64,000 nucleotides of DNA from Alistipes sp. dk3624 (GCF_009557455.1 NZ_CP045651.1:2955768-3019767), one strand, 5' to 3'; shown: positions 18,138-28,051, counted from the stretch's first letter. The notes: generated by a model not told the origin, from the letters alone. A program made the numbers and translations.

Positions 18138-18215
18138 AACCTAACTTAACCCAACTTTACCTAACTGCATCGCAGCTAACCTAACCTAAAACTAACCTTA
18201 ACATTAACCTTTTTC
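18138..18215. repeat. CCTAAC/CTTAAC short repeat tract
   Basis: Roughly ten imperfect CTAAC, TTAAC and CCAAC units in about 78 bases, reading as GTTAGG-type repeats on the minus strand, interrupted by ACTGCATCGCAGCT. They sit between the hairpin at 18109-18137 and otherwise unassigned DNA. No function is known to me. Confidence 0.6.
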
Positions 18216-18434
18216 GCTGAGAACCAATTTGCTTAAGCCGTTCGATTTCGTTCCGCCATACGCTTACCGGTTTATCAACTTTTCCTACGTGCAATATTAG
18301 ACCTTTTGCGAGGCATTTTTTTTCATGAGCTATCCATTTTTTTGCAATCCTGTTCCGATTTACGGGTTTAACGGTTAAAATTCGCGAAAAAGAAAAACAA
18401 ATTCGGGTTTTGTAAGATTTTAATGAATTAGTTG
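18216..18434. other. Non-coding stretch before the lipoprotein gene
   Basis: No gene is recognised. The minus strand has an open frame of about 70 codons without a convincing start or known motif, running into the CTAAC repeats; it could be a decayed gene end. Confidence 0.35.
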
Positions 18435-18442
18435 TAACTTTG
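18408..18442 (+). promoter_or_regulatory. Promoter for the lipoprotein-DUF1080-ThuA unit
   Basis: TTTTG at 18408-18412 (-33 type) and TAACTTTG at 18435-18442 (-7 type) are 22 bases apart. Transcription would start near 18449, which rules out the earlier in-frame start codon at 18440. Confidence 0.65.
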
Positions 18443-18514
18443 GTTCGTCATCCGGCGGACGTATCCGGCAACCGGGGCAAAAGCTGCCGGATACGTATTT
18501 CTGCGGTTGCAAAA

Positions 18515-19090
18515 ATGGAGTTTATGAAAGGAAAATGGATGCTTGGTGCCGTCCTGATTTTTATTTTTCTCTCAGGAGGGTGCGATAAGACGGACGATTC
18601 GAGTTTTGTTACGGATGTTTATTGGTTCCGGACGGCGACCCAGACGGTCGATGTCGATACGTCGTTGCGGGTTCCCGTCGAGCAGCCCATTTATGTCTAC
18701 CGCCTGGGAGGAGTCGAATATGCCGTCGACACCCTCGCTTTCGAGGTGCTGCCGGAATACACTACGGCCGTCGATCCCGACAACTATCAGTTGGTTAATT
18801 CGGTCGTGCGGTTCGTGACTGCCGATACGCTGCGTTCGGAGATCGTATTGAAGATTTATCCGGAGACGCTGCTGAAGCCCGATACGGTCGCTCTGAAACT
18901 GCTTTACACGCATCCGGCCAATACCGGAAACAACCGTCGTCACGACCGGATCCGGGTAATCCTGAATCCTGTCAAGCCGCCGGAACCGGATCCCGAGCCC
19001 GAAGAGCCTGAACAACCCGACGATCCGGATAATCCCGATGATCCGGATAACCCGGACGATTCCGGAACTACGGAAACGCCGGCCGAATGA
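18515..19090 (+). CDS. Small lipoprotein of unknown function with an acidic Pro-rich tail
   Basis: The protein has about 191 residues. Its signal MKGKWMLGAVLIFIFLSGGC ends in a lipobox cysteine; the start is the ATG at 18515 or the one three codons later (18524). The body, about residues 25-140, has alternating strands reminiscent of Calx-beta/DUF4843-type Bacteroidetes lipoproteins (DTLAFEVLPEY, VDPDNYQLVNSVVRF), which is a weak resemblance. The C-terminus is a PDDPDNPDDPDNPDD low-complexity tail. It is first in a unit with DUF1080 and ThuA-like genes, divergent from the glycosidase operon, so a glycan-handling role is possible but unproven. Confidence 0.7.
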   Translation: MEFMKGKWMLGAVLIFIFLSGGCDKTDDSSFVTDVYWFRTATQTVDVDTSLRVPVEQPIYVYRLGGVEYAVDTLAFEVLPEYTTAVDPDNYQLVNSVVRFVTADTLRSEIVLKIYPETLLKPDTVALKLLYTHPANTGNNRRHDRIRVILNPVKPPEPDPEPEEPEQPDDPDNPDDPDNPDDSGTTETPAE

Positions 19091-19128
19091 GCGGAACATT
19101 TACCGAACATTAACCAATACATTAAAAA

Positions 19129-19908
19129 ATGAAACATTTATTATTGTTGAGTGCCTGGTGCGTGGGGGTATGCGCGGGCGCCGCCGGTCAGGATGCCAAA
19201 AAATACCCCGATCCCGCGCCGATGACGCACGACATGTCCGAGTTCTGGACGCCGCAACCGAAAATCGTTACGCCTCCGGATATGGACAATGCGGTGGTTG
19301 CGCCGCCGTCCGACGCCGTCGTTCTGCTGGGGCTGAAAGACAACGCGATTAGCGAATGGGTAAACTGCGAGGAGGGCAAGCCCGTCGGCTGGCAGATCGA
19401 GAATGGGATCATGACCGTCAAGCCGCACTCCGGCAGCATCCGCACGAAAAAGGATTTCGGCGACTTCCAGTTGCACCTCGAGTGGAGCGCACCGACCGAA
19501 ATCGTCGGCGAAAGCCAGGGACGCGGCAACAGCGGCGTGTTTATGCAAGGCATGTACGAAGTGCAGATTCTCGACAACTACCAGAACGAAACCTATGCGA
19601 ACGGCCAGGCCGGGAGTATCTACAAGCAGACTCCGCCGCTGGTGAACGCCTGCCAGAAACCGGGCAAATGGAATACTTACGATATTATCTATACCGCTCC
19701 GCGTTTCAAGGAGGACGGCTCGCTGCAATCGCACGGGCGCATTACCGTGCTGCATAACGGTGTTTTGGTGCAGAACAATACGATGATTCTCGGAACGACC
19801 GAGTTTATCGGTTTCCCGCGGATCGTCGCGCACGGCAAGGGCCCGATCATCTTGCAGGATCATTTGAATCCGGTGCGTTTCCGCAATATCTGGATCCGCG
19901 AACTGTAA
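19129..19908 (+). CDS. Exported DUF1080 (3-keto-disaccharide hydrolase-type) protein
   Basis: The 259-residue protein has an SPI signal (MKHLLLLSAWCVGVCAGAAGQ). Its jelly-roll domain shows DUF1080 hallmarks: WQIENGIMTVKPHSGSI, FGDFQLHLEWSAP, RGNSGVFMQGMYEVQILD, WNTYDIIYTAPRF and FRNIWIREL at the C-terminus. Members of this family have been linked to hydrolysis of 3-keto-glycosides after sugar oxidation. It lies between a small lipoprotein gene and a ThuA-like gene on the plus strand; DUF1080 and ThuA genes often travel together. No keto-forming oxidoreductase is present in the window. Confidence 0.88.
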   Translation: MKHLLLLSAWCVGVCAGAAGQDAKKYPDPAPMTHDMSEFWTPQPKIVTPPDMDNAVVAPPSDAVVLLGLKDNAISEWVNCEEGKPVGWQIENGIMTVKPHSGSIRTKKDFGDFQLHLEWSAPTEIVGESQGRGNSGVFMQGMYEVQILDNYQNETYANGQAGSIYKQTPPLVNACQKPGKWNTYDIIYTAPRFKEDGSLQSHGRITVLHNGVLVQNNTMILGTTEFIGFPRIVAHGKGPIILQDHLNPVRFRNIWIREL

Positions 19909-19926
19909 TCCGGAGGACTTACCGGC

Positions 19927-19953
19927 AAAGGGAGGCGGATTCCGGCTCCCTTT
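19927..19953 (+). terminator. Weak hairpin between DUF1080 and ThuA genes
   Basis: Arms AAAGGGAG (19927-19934) and CTCCCTTT (19946-19953) lie just after the DUF1080 stop; no long T-run follows. Confidence 0.4.
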
Positions 19954-19987
19954 CGCTATCTTTAGGAATCACCTGAACGTTAACCTT

Positions 19988-20905
19988 ATGTATAGAAAAA
20001 CGATTTTGAAGGCTGCGCTGCTGCTGGCATGCGTCGTCTGTTTTCCCGGTGTGTCCTGCGCCCGCAGACCGATCCGGGCGTTGATCGTCACCGGGCAGAA
20101 TAACCACAACTGGCCCGTCAGCCACCGGGCGTTGCAGGCCATCCTGCAAAATTCCGGACTGTTTGCCGTCGATCTGGCGGTTTCTCCGCCGCAGGGCGGC
20201 GATATGGATGCTTTTGATCCCGATTTTAGCGCCTACCGGGTGGTGATCCTGGATTATAACGGAGACCGCTGGAGCGCTTCGACCGAGCGGCGTTTTCTGG
20301 ATTATGTCCGCGACGGAGGCGGGGTGGTGCTCTACCACGCCGCCGACAATGCTTTTCCCGATTGGGAGGAATTTAATCGTATTGCCGCTCTCGGAGGTTG
20401 GGGAGGCCGCGACGAGCGTTCCGGCCCGTACCTGTACTGGAAGGACGGAAGTTTGGTAAGAGACACGACGAAGGGGCCCGGAGGCTCGCACGGCGAACAG
20501 CGCGAATACTCGATGAATGGCCGTAATGCCGAACATCCGGTTGTCCGGGGATTGCCCGGGCGGTGGATACATGCGACCGACGAGCTGTACGATCGGATGC
20601 GCGGTCCGGCCAATGTCGCGGAATTGCTGTACACGGCCTATGCCGATCCCGGACGAGGAGGTTCCGGACGCGAGGAACCGTTGGTTTTTACCGTCGATTA
20701 CGGGAAAGCCCGCATATTTCACTTGATGATCGGTCATGCGGGACCGAGTCTCGAAGACAATCCGGCCATGCAGTGCACGGGGTTTCAAACGTTGTTGCTG
20801 CGCGGGTCGGAATGGGCCGCTACCGGGAAAGTCCGTCAGCGGGTCCCCGACGACTTCCCGACGGAGCGGAAAAGCAGTTTGCGTAAGGATTATCGGAAGC
20901 CTTGA
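19988..20905 (+). CDS. Exported ThuA-domain protein
   Basis: ThuA proteins have a class-I glutamine-amidotransferase-like fold and occur in sugar (trehalose-type) utilisation loci. The 305-residue protein has a signal with a possible lipobox (FPGVSC). ALIVTGQNNHNWPVSHRAL, the VVILDYNGDRW strand, GGGVVLYHAADNAFPDWEEF and HPVVRGLP are typical ThuA sequences. It is the last gene of the lipoprotein-DUF1080-ThuA unit and ends at a strong bidirectional terminator. The enzymatic reaction is unknown. Confidence 0.87.
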   Translation: MYRKTILKAALLLACVVCFPGVSCARRPIRALIVTGQNNHNWPVSHRALQAILQNSGLFAVDLAVSPPQGGDMDAFDPDFSAYRVVILDYNGDRWSASTERRFLDYVRDGGGVVLYHAADNAFPDWEEFNRIAALGGWGGRDERSGPYLYWKDGSLVRDTTKGPGGSHGEQREYSMNGRNAEHPVVRGLPGRWIHATDELYDRMRGPANVAELLYTAYADPGRGGSGREEPLVFTVDYGKARIFHLMIGHAGPSLEDNPAMQCTGFQTLLLRGSEWAATGKVRQRVPDDFPTERKSSLRKDYRKP

Positions 20906-20936
20906 ATGCTTTGCTGTATGGTTTGTTCACCAGATA

Positions 20937-20971
20937 AAACGGGCGGCCCAATCTTGAGGGGCCGCCCGTTT
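20937..20971. terminator. Bidirectional terminator between thuA-like gene and the leu operon
   Basis: Arms AAACGGGCGGCCC and GGGCCGCCCGTTT flank an eight- to nine-base loop, with T-rich DNA following on the plus strand. The two adjacent genes converge here. Confidence 0.8.
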
Positions 20972-20993
20972 CGGTTTTGCGGGATTCCGGTTA

Positions 20994-22544
20994 TTAATTT
21001 TCGCCGGACGACTGTTGATTGAGGATGTTTTCGACCTTGTTCAACATTTTGAGCGTCGCCTTGATAGCGGCTTCCGTCTGGTCGGCGTCCAGCCCGCGGG
21101 TCTTGAACGTTTCGCCGCGGTATTCCCACGTGATGTAGGTTTGGACGAAAGCGTCGGTGCGTCCTCCCGGAGGAATCGATACCGAATAGTTGACCAGCAT
21201 CGGGAAATCGCGTTTTAGTTGCTCCTTGTAGATTTTCCGGATGGCCCGCATGAATGCGTCGTACTGCCCGTCTCCCGACGAGGTTTCCTCGTAATCCCGA
21301 TCGTTGATCCGGATTTTCACGGTCGCCACCGGCCTAAGGCCATACGACAGAGACAGATTGTAATTCAGGATATGCACCTTTACGTCGTAAACGTCCTGTT
21401 TCAGGATGTCCGCGATGATGTAAGGCAGGTCTTCCGACGTTACGGCCTGTTTCTTGTCGCCCAGTTCGATGATCCGTTCGGTCACTTTGCGCATCGCTTC
21501 CTCGTCGAGGTCGATGCCCAGCGTATCGAGATTTTTTTTGATATTCGCCTTGCCCGACATCTTTCCGAGCGCGTATTCGCGCACCCGTCCGAACCGTTCG
21601 GGCAACAGGTCGTTGTAGTACAGGTTGTCCTTATTGTCCCCGTCGGCATGGATGCCGGCGCACTGCGTGAATACGTTTTCGCCGACGACCGGTTCGTTGG
21701 CCGGGATGTGGATGCCCGTGTAGGTTTCCACTATCCGGCTGACGTGGTTGATGCTCTTCTCGACGATCGTATTACGCACTTTCAGGTGGTCGTTCAACAC
21801 GGCGATTACGCTCGACAGCGGCGCATTCCCGGCCCGTTCGCCCAATCCGTTGACGGTCGTATGGATGCCCTGCACTCCGGCTTTTACGGCTGCGGCGACG
21901 TTGGCGACCGCCAGATCGTAGTCGTTGTGCGCGTGGAAGTCGAAATGCAGCTCCGGATAGCGTTCCACCATGTCGCGGCAAAAAGCGTAGCAGTCGTCCG
22001 GGTTCAGCACCCCGAGCGTGTCGGGAATCATAAAGCGCCGGATAGGCTCTCTTTTCAGCGTATCGACCATCTCGTAAACGTAGTCGGGCGAAAAACGCAT
22101 CCCGTTCGACCAGTCTTCCAGATAGATGTTGACCGCGATGCCCATTTCGGTCGCTTGCGCGATGGCCGTTTTGATATCGGCGAAGTGTTGCTGCGGGGTT
22201 TTGCGTAGTTGAAGTTCGCAATGACGGCGCGAGCCTTTCGCCAGTAGGTTGACTACCCGGCAGCCGGCGTCTGCGATCCATTTCAACGATACCCCGTTGT
22301 CGACGAATCCCAGTACTTCCACACGATCCAGATACCCGCGTGCGGCAGCCCACTGCGCAATCCTGCGCACCGATTCGAATTCGCCCTCCGACACCCGTGC
22401 CGAAGCGATTTCAATCCGGTTTACGTGCAGTTCGTCGAGCAGCAGGCGGGCCATACTGAGTTTTTCGCGTACCGCGAACGAAACCCCGGAGGTCTGTTCG
22501 CCGTCGCGCAACGTCGTATCGAGTATCTCAATCTCTTTTACCAT
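20994..22544 (-). CDS. Second 2-isopropylmalate/citramalate synthase-family protein
   Basis: This DRE-TIM metallolyase condenses acetyl-CoA with a 2-oxo acid. The 516-residue protein has the N-terminal signature [15 protein letters not shown], the metal-site HAHNDYDLAVANVAAAVKAG and GLGERAGNAPLSS motifs, and a C-terminal LeuA-type regulatory domain (from about residue 390). It is distinct from leuA in the same operon. Bacteroidetes leu operons often carry this second copy; citramalate synthase (isoleucine from pyruvate) is the most likely role, but homocitrate-type activity cannot be excluded. It is last in leuA-leuC-leuD-this gene. Confidence 0.82.
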   Translation of the reverse strand: MVKEIEILDTTLRDGEQTSGVSFAVREKLSMARLLLDELHVNRIEIASARVSEGEFESVRRIAQWAAARGYLDRVEVLGFVDNGVSLKWIADAGCRVVNLLAKGSRRHCELQLRKTPQQHFADIKTAIAQATEMGIAVNIYLEDWSNGMRFSPDYVYEMVDTLKREPIRRFMIPDTLGVLNPDDCYAFCRDMVERYPELHFDFHAHNDYDLAVANVAAAVKAGVQGIHTTVNGLGERAGNAPLSSVIAVLNDHLKVRNTIVEKSINHVSRIVETYTGIHIPANEPVVGENVFTQCAGIHADGDNKDNLYYNDLLPERFGRVREYALGKMSGKANIKKNLDTLGIDLDEEAMRKVTERIIELGDKKQAVTSEDLPYIIADILKQDVYDVKVHILNYNLSLSYGLRPVATVKIRINDRDYEETSSGDGQYDAFMRAIRKIYKEQLKRDFPMLVNYSVSIPPGGRTDAFVQTYITWEYRGETFKTRGLDADQTEAAIKATLKMLNKVENILNQQSSGEN

Positions 22545-22557
22545 AAGCGTAAGGAAG

Positions 22558-23151
22558 TTAGGCCCGGGCCTTTTCGAAACGGGCGATATCGTCTTGGATG
22601 CTCAACAGATAGTCTACGTCGTCGTACCCGTTCAACAGGCATTCTTTTTTGTATCCGTCGATTTCGAACGAAGTTTTTTCGCCGGTCGAGCAGATCGTGA
22701 AGGTCTGATTCGGCAGGTCGACTTCGAATTGAGCCTTCGGATCGGCAGCGATGGCGGCGAATATTTTGTTTAAGAACTCGTCGCTGACCTGTACCATTAC
22801 CAGGCCGTTGTTCAGCGCGTTGTTGCGGAAAATATCGGCGAAAAAGCTTGATACCACCACCCGGAATCCGTAGTCGAAAATCGCCCACGCGGCATGTTCG
22901 CGCGACGAACCGCAGCCGAAGTTTTTTGCGGCCACCAGGATCTCGCCGCCGAATTTCGGATCGTTCAGCGGGAAGGAGTCCACCTTGTTGCCGGCCTTAT
23001 CGTAACGCCAGTCGCGGAACAAATTGTCCCCGAAGCCTTTGCGTTCGACCGCTTTCAGGAAGCGGGCGGGAATGATCTGGTCGGTATCGACGTTCTCTAT
23101 ATTCAGCGGACAGGCCGTAGTCGTTAATTTCGTGAATTTTGGAATAGCCAT
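22558..23151 (-). CDS. leuD: 3-isopropylmalate dehydratase small subunit
   Basis: LeuD pairs with LeuC to isomerise 2- to 3-isopropylmalate in leucine synthesis. The 197-residue protein has [14 protein letters not shown] near residue 20 and [21 protein letters not shown] near 76-96, the swivel-domain motifs of aconitase-type small subunits. It lies 38 bases after leuC and 13 bases before the second synthase gene, in one operon. Confidence 0.96.
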   Translation of the reverse strand: MAIPKFTKLTTTACPLNIENVDTDQIIPARFLKAVERKGFGDNLFRDWRYDKAGNKVDSFPLNDPKFGGEILVAAKNFGCGSSREHAAWAIFDYGFRVVVSSFFADIFRNNALNNGLVMVQVSDEFLNKIFAAIAADPKAQFEVDLPNQTFTICSTGEKTSFEIDGYKKECLLNGYDDVDYLLSIQDDIARFEKARA

Positions 23152-23189
23152 GGTATTTGAAAATTATGCACCTCGTGCTTGTTATCGGA

Positions 23190-24593
23190 TTAAAGGTTGA
23201 ATACTTCGCGCGGATCGGAGATCACGCCGGTTACGGCGGCGGCGGCGGCTACCAGCGGTCCCGCCAGCATCGTGCGGGCTCCCGGACCCTGGCGTCCCTC
23301 GAAATTGCGGTTCGAGGTCGATACGCTGTACATGCCCGAAGGAATTTTGTCCGCGTTCATCGCCAGGCAGGCCGAGCAACCGGGCTGTCGCAGTTCGAAA
23401 CCGGCTTCGTTCAGGATCGTTTCCAGTCCTTCGGCTTTGGCCTGCGCTTCGACCATCTTCGAACCCGGAACGAGCCATGCGGTTACGTTCGGCGCTTTCT
23501 TGCGGCCTTTCACGGCGTTGGCGAACTGCCGGAAGTCCTCGATCCGACCGTTGGTGCAACTACCCAGAAACACGTAATCGACCTTTTTGCCGAGCATCTT
23601 CTCGCCGCTGTGGAAGCCCATGTAATTCAGCGATTTGTCGAAGCTGACCTTGTCGCTGCCGCTGAGTCCTTCGCCCGACGGAATCGTGCCGGTAATGCCC
23701 ATTCCCATGCCCGGGTTCGTACCGTACGTGATCATCGGCTCGATATCGGCGGCGTCGAACGCGTATTCGGTGTCGAAATGCGCGTCCTGATCCGAATAAA
23801 GTTCTTTCCAGGCGGCTACGGCTTTGTCGAAATCGGCTCCCTGCGGGGCTCGGTTGCGGCCTTTCACGTAGTCGAACGTCGTTTGGTCGGGGGCGATGAT
23901 GCCGCCGCGCGCGCCGCATTCGATGCTCATATTGCAGACGGTCATCCGCTCTTCCATCGACAGGTCGCGGATCGCTTCGCCGGCGAACTCGATAAAATGT
24001 CCCGTTCCGCCCGACGCCGATATCTTCGAGATGATGTACAGGACGATGTCTTTGGCCGTCACCCCTTTGCCGCGCTTGCCGTTCACGGTAATGCGCATTG
24101 TTTTGGGCTTCGGCTGCAGGATGCACTGCGAAGCGAATACCATTTCGACTTCCGACGTGCCGATTCCGAATGCGACGGCGCCGAAAGCCCCGTGCGTCGA
24201 GGTGTGGCTGTCGCCGCATACGATCGTCATGCCGGGCTGAGTGATCCCCTGTTCGGGCCCGACGATATGCACGACACCGTGTCCGGGACTGCCCAGCTTG
24301 AAGTATTCCACACCGTTCTCCTCGCAGTTGCGGCTGAACGATTCGAGCTGTTTGCGGCTCTGTTCTTCGGCGACGGGTCGATCCTGGTTCAGGGTCGGCA
24401 CGTTGTGATCCGGCGTTCCGGTCGTCTGCTGCGGCCGGGCTACTTTGATCCCGCGGTTTTTGAGTCCCAGAAAAGCGACCGGCGAGGTTACTTCGTGAAT
24501 ATAATGACGGTCGATATATAATACGCTGCGGCCGCCGTCCAACTGACGGACTACGTGTGCATCCCAAACTTTGTCAAAAAGTGTTTTTCCCAT
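23190..24593 (-). CDS. leuC: 3-isopropylmalate dehydratase large subunit
   Basis: The 467-residue large subunit carries the [4Fe-4S] cluster. Its ligands are seen in [13 protein letters not shown] and in [10 protein letters not shown], and the N-terminal [11 protein letters not shown] and [13 protein letters not shown] motifs are standard. Length is normal for bacterial LeuC. It begins 16 bases after leuA. Confidence 0.97.
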   Translation of the reverse strand: MGKTLFDKVWDAHVVRQLDGGRSVLYIDRHYIHEVTSPVAFLGLKNRGIKVARPQQTTGTPDHNVPTLNQDRPVAEEQSRKQLESFSRNCEENGVEYFKLGSPGHGVVHIVGPEQGITQPGMTIVCGDSHTSTHGAFGAVAFGIGTSEVEMVFASQCILQPKPKTMRITVNGKRGKGVTAKDIVLYIISKISASGGTGHFIEFAGEAIRDLSMEERMTVCNMSIECGARGGIIAPDQTTFDYVKGRNRAPQGADFDKAVAAWKELYSDQDAHFDTEYAFDAADIEPMITYGTNPGMGMGITGTIPSGEGLSGSDKVSFDKSLNYMGFHSGEKMLGKKVDYVFLGSCTNGRIEDFRQFANAVKGRKKAPNVTAWLVPGSKMVEAQAKAEGLETILNEAGFELRQPGCSACLAMNADKIPSGMYSVSTSNRNFEGRQGPGARTMLAGPLVAAAAAVTGVISDPREVFNL

Positions 24594-24609
24594 TTTCGTG
24601 TGTTTATGA

Positions 24610-26124
24610 TTATTCTGTTTTTTCCGTTACATTGAGCAGGTTCAGTCCGTCCACGAAAGCTTCGACGGCCGCTTTTACGACGTCCGTATTAGCCGAAAAA
24701 CCGTGGACCAGCATCGACCCGCATTTGACCTGTACGTGTACGCGGCCTACGTCGTCGCTGCCCTTGTTCATCGCCTGGATCAGGAATTCGGTGATCTGTA
24801 CCGTTTCGTTGATCAGCGTTTTGATCGCTTTGACCGCCGCGTCCACCGGGCCGTTTCCGGTGCAGGTGGCCGTGCGTTCGCTGTCGCCGATCTTGACGAT
24901 GACCGTCGCGGTGGGGATCAGCGTGCCGGTCAGGATTTGCAGGTATTTCAGTTTGATCCGCTTGCCGACCTTTTCGCCGGTGGCGGCCCCGACCAGATAG
25001 AGCAGGTCGTCGTCGCGGACGTCCTTCTTCTTGTCGGCCAGTTCGAGGAACTTGGCGTATACTTCGTCCAGTTCTTTCTGTTCGAGTTTGAATCCGAGCA
25101 GTTCGAGCCGGTGGTTCAGCGCCGCGCGGCCGCTGCGGGCCGTCAGGGCGATCACCGATTCGTCCAGTCCGACATCGACCGGATTGATGATCTCGTAGCT
25201 TTCGCGGCTTTTCAGCACGCCGTCCTGGTGGATTCCCGACGAGTGGGCGAAGGCGTTGCGTCCGACGATCGCCTTGTTGGCCTGTACCGGCATGTTCATC
25301 ATGCTGGCTACCATGCGGCTGGTCGAAGTCAACAATTTCGAATTGATCGACGTATCGACATTCAAGTGCTTGTGGCAGCGCAGTGCCATTACCACCTCTT
25401 CGAGCGAGGTGTTGCCGGCGCGTTCGCCGATCCCGTTGATCGTCACTTCAGCTTGGCGGGCGCCGTTGATGACGGCTTCCAGCGTGTTGGCCGTCGCCAT
25501 TCCGAGGTCGTTGTGGCAGTGCGTTGAGATGATCGCCTTGTGGATGTTGCCGACATTTTCCATCAGGTATTTGATTTTCCGCCCGTACTCTTGCGGCAGG
25601 CAGTATCCGGTCGTGTCGGGGATATTGACCACCGTAGCGCCCGCTTTAATGACCGCTTCGATGACGCGCGCCAGGTATTCGTTGTCGGCCCGGCCGGCGT
25701 CTTCGGCGTAAAATTCGACGTCTTCGACATATTTCTTCGCGTGTTTCACGGCGGCTACGGCCCGTTCGATGATCTCTTCGGGGGTCGATTTGAGCTTGTC
25801 GTAAATATGCGAGTGGGACACGCCGATCCCGGTATGGATACGCTTATGTTTGGCCAGCGCCAGCGCGTCGGCGGCTACGTCGATGTCTTTCTGTACGGCG
25901 CGGGTCAGCGCGCAGATCGTGGGATTCGAAACCGCCTTCGAAATTTCGCGCACCGAATTGAAGTCGCCCGGACTCGAAATCGGGAAACCTGCTTCCAGGA
26001 TATCTACGCCCAGTTCTTCCAGGGCGCGGGCTACTTCTATCTTTTCAATCGTATTCAACTGGCAACCGGGAACCTGTTCTCCGTCGCGCAACGTCGTGTC
26101 GAAAATAAATAATTTCTCACTCAT
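24610..26124 (-). CDS. leuA: 2-isopropylmalate synthase
   Basis: LeuA condenses acetyl-CoA with 3-methyl-2-oxobutanoate, the committed step to leucine. The 504-residue protein has [17 protein letters not shown] near residue 8, [21 protein letters not shown] and [13 protein letters not shown], then the allosteric domain that normally binds leucine (from about 390). It is the promoter-proximal gene of the operon. leuB, which would complete leucine synthesis, is not in the window. Confidence 0.96.
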   Translation of the reverse strand: MSEKLFIFDTTLRDGEQVPGCQLNTIEKIEVARALEELGVDILEAGFPISSPGDFNSVREISKAVSNPTICALTRAVQKDIDVAADALALAKHKRIHTGIGVSHSHIYDKLKSTPEEIIERAVAAVKHAKKYVEDVEFYAEDAGRADNEYLARVIEAVIKAGATVVNIPDTTGYCLPQEYGRKIKYLMENVGNIHKAIISTHCHNDLGMATANTLEAVINGARQAEVTINGIGERAGNTSLEEVVMALRCHKHLNVDTSINSKLLTSTSRMVASMMNMPVQANKAIVGRNAFAHSSGIHQDGVLKSRESYEIINPVDVGLDESVIALTARSGRAALNHRLELLGFKLEQKELDEVYAKFLELADKKKDVRDDDLLYLVGAATGEKVGKRIKLKYLQILTGTLIPTATVIVKIGDSERTATCTGNGPVDAAVKAIKTLINETVQITEFLIQAMNKGSDDVGRVHVQVKCGSMLVHGFSANTDVVKAAVEAFVDGLNLLNVTEKTE

Positions 26125-26167
26125 GGCATCAAGTCTTTTAAACCGTAATTCTACATTCTTTCATTTA

Positions 26168-26175
26168 CAAAATTA
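26168..26175 (-). promoter_or_regulatory. Promoter -7 box for the leu operon
   Basis: TAATTTTG on the minus strand, 44 bases before the leuA ATG. No Leu-rich leader peptide or attenuator stem was seen between it and the gene; the rest of the gap to recN (26176-26331) shows nothing recognisable. Confidence 0.55.
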
Positions 26176-26331
26176 GCGGTTTCATTTCGAAAGTAGTCAA
26201 GTCGCAAATATACAAATACGACGGCAAAAAAGCAAAACGGCGCGACTAAAGAGTCCATAATAAATGCGATACGCTCCCGTGCCGCCGCAAAATGTACGAC
26301 GTCAACCTGTCCGGGGGAAAAGCATGAAGGA

Positions 26332-27999
26332 TTACTGTTCCGGCCTGGTATTCAGCAGCAGCCGCGCCTGTTCGCGTGCGGCTGCGGTGACGTCCGTACC
26401 GCTGAGCATTTTTGCGATTTCGTCGATGCGTTGCTGCTGATCGAGTTTGCGGATGCGGGTGGTCGTGGTCGATCCGGATTCTTCTTTGTATACGAAGAAG
26501 TGATGGTCGCCTTTGCTGGCGATCTGCGGCAGGTGCGTGATGTTGACGACCTGCAAGTCTTCCGACAGGCGGCTGATGATCTCGCCCATCCGGTCGGCGA
26601 TCGATCCGGATACTCCGGTGTCTATTTCGTCGAAGATGATGGTCGGCAGTTGGCTGTGGTGCGCGACGATTGCTTTGAGGCTCAGCATCAGCCTCGACAT
26701 TTCTCCGCCTGAGGCTACCCGTTCGATCGGCTGAGGAGGCATGTGGCGGTTGGCCGTGAACAAAAAACGGATGTCGTCCGCGCCGTCGGGTCGCAGTTCG
26801 GCGGCCGGCGTGATCTCGATACGCAGTTCGGCGGCCGGCATTCCCAGTTCGGCGAGCATCTCTTTGACCTGTTTTTCGACGTGCGGGGCGGTTTTTTTGC
26901 GTCCGGCGGTGATTTCTGCGGCCTGCTTCGCGGCTTTTGCGCGTAACTCTCCGATCCGCCGCGATAGCGTTTCGATGGCCTGCGCCGATCCTTCGAGCTG
27001 CGCGAGGCGCTTTTGGTAATCGTCCTGCAGGGCGAGCAACGTTTCGACGGAATCCGCCTTGTGCTTTTGTTGCAGCGAGTAGATCAGGTCGAGCCGCTGC
27101 GACACCGATTCGAGTCGTTGCGGATCGGCTTCCAAGCGATCTCCTTCGGAGGCGATCTCGGAGGCCATGTCTTTCAGGTCGAGCGCGGCGCTGTGCAGCC
27201 GGGTATAGAAGGCGTCGGCCTGCGGATAGACCCTGGCGATCCGACCGAGCGACACTTCGATCTCTTTGATCCGACCGAGCAGGTTTTCATCGGCTCCGGT
27301 CATCTCCTGCGAGATCCATAGCAGCGTATCCTTGATTTCGGCCGCGTGGGACAATTCGGTCTGTTGCGCTTCGAGTTCAGCCTGTTCTCCCTCTTTTAAT
27401 TTGGCTTTTTGCAATTCGTCCGACTGGAAGGCGAGGTATTCTCGGTCGCGGTCGTTCGCTTCGGCCTGTTGCCGCAGCCGGTTCAGTTCGCGTTCGGATT
27501 GTTGCAGCGCAGCGAACGTCTCCTTGTAACGCGACAGCAGACCGTCGTGCGAAGCGACGCTGTCCACGATACCGGTCTGGAAACGGTTGTCCGCGAGCAG
27601 CAGGGTTTGGTGCTGCGAATGAATGTCGATCAGCCGGCTGCCGATCTCGCGCAAGGTGTTCATCTGTACGGGAATGTCGTTCACATAGGCCCGGCTTTTT
27701 CCTCCCGGCGTGACGATGCGCCGGATGATTGTCCGGTTTTCGTAGTCGATGTCCAACGATTCGAACAATGCCTCCAGTCCGTATCCGTCGATGTCGAATT
27801 CCGCTTCGATGACGCAGTTGCGCTGGCTGTTCTTAATCGCCGCGGCATCGGTGCGATTACCGAGAATCAGGCCGAGAGCCCCGAGCAGGATCGATTTTCC
27901 GGCTCCGGTCTCTCCGGTGACGATATTCAGCCCGGCGGCCAGTTCGATGTCCAACCGGTCGATCAGCGCGTAATTTTCAACCGACAAACGATTCAGCAT
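26332..27999 (-). CDS. recN: DNA repair protein RecN
   Basis: RecN is an SMC-like ATPase that acts on double-strand breaks. The 555-residue protein has a Walker A motif GETGAGKS near residue 33, a long coiled-coil middle (about 150-370), and the C-terminal ABC signature ASGGEMSRLMLSLK followed by Walker B IIFDEIDTGVSG. Length is typical. It is the last gene after bamD, the omega subunit and coaBC. Confidence 0.95.
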   Translation of the reverse strand: MLNRLSVENYALIDRLDIELAAGLNIVTGETGAGKSILLGALGLILGNRTDAAAIKNSQRNCVIEAEFDIDGYGLEALFESLDIDYENRTIIRRIVTPGGKSRAYVNDIPVQMNTLREIGSRLIDIHSQHQTLLLADNRFQTGIVDSVASHDGLLSRYKETFAALQQSERELNRLRQQAEANDRDREYLAFQSDELQKAKLKEGEQAELEAQQTELSHAAEIKDTLLWISQEMTGADENLLGRIKEIEVSLGRIARVYPQADAFYTRLHSAALDLKDMASEIASEGDRLEADPQRLESVSQRLDLIYSLQQKHKADSVETLLALQDDYQKRLAQLEGSAQAIETLSRRIGELRAKAAKQAAEITAGRKKTAPHVEKQVKEMLAELGMPAAELRIEITPAAELRPDGADDIRFLFTANRHMPPQPIERVASGGEMSRLMLSLKAIVAHHSQLPTIIFDEIDTGVSGSIADRMGEIISRLSEDLQVVNITHLPQIASKGDHHFFVYKEESGSTTTTRIRKLDQQQRIDEIAKMLSGTDVTAAAREQARLLLNTRPEQ

Positions 28000-28051
28000 G
28001 GCGATTTCAAAAGTTTATCCAGACGGTTTATAGGTATTGTTGAGCGTTCGG

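Noticed and set aside
18138..18215. CRISPR or satellite array
   Set aside because: Units are only five to six bases, irregular and without spacers of fixed length.
18216..18430. Possible minus-strand gene of about 70 codons
   Set aside because: No start codon in a good context, no recognisable motif, and it runs into low-complexity repeats.
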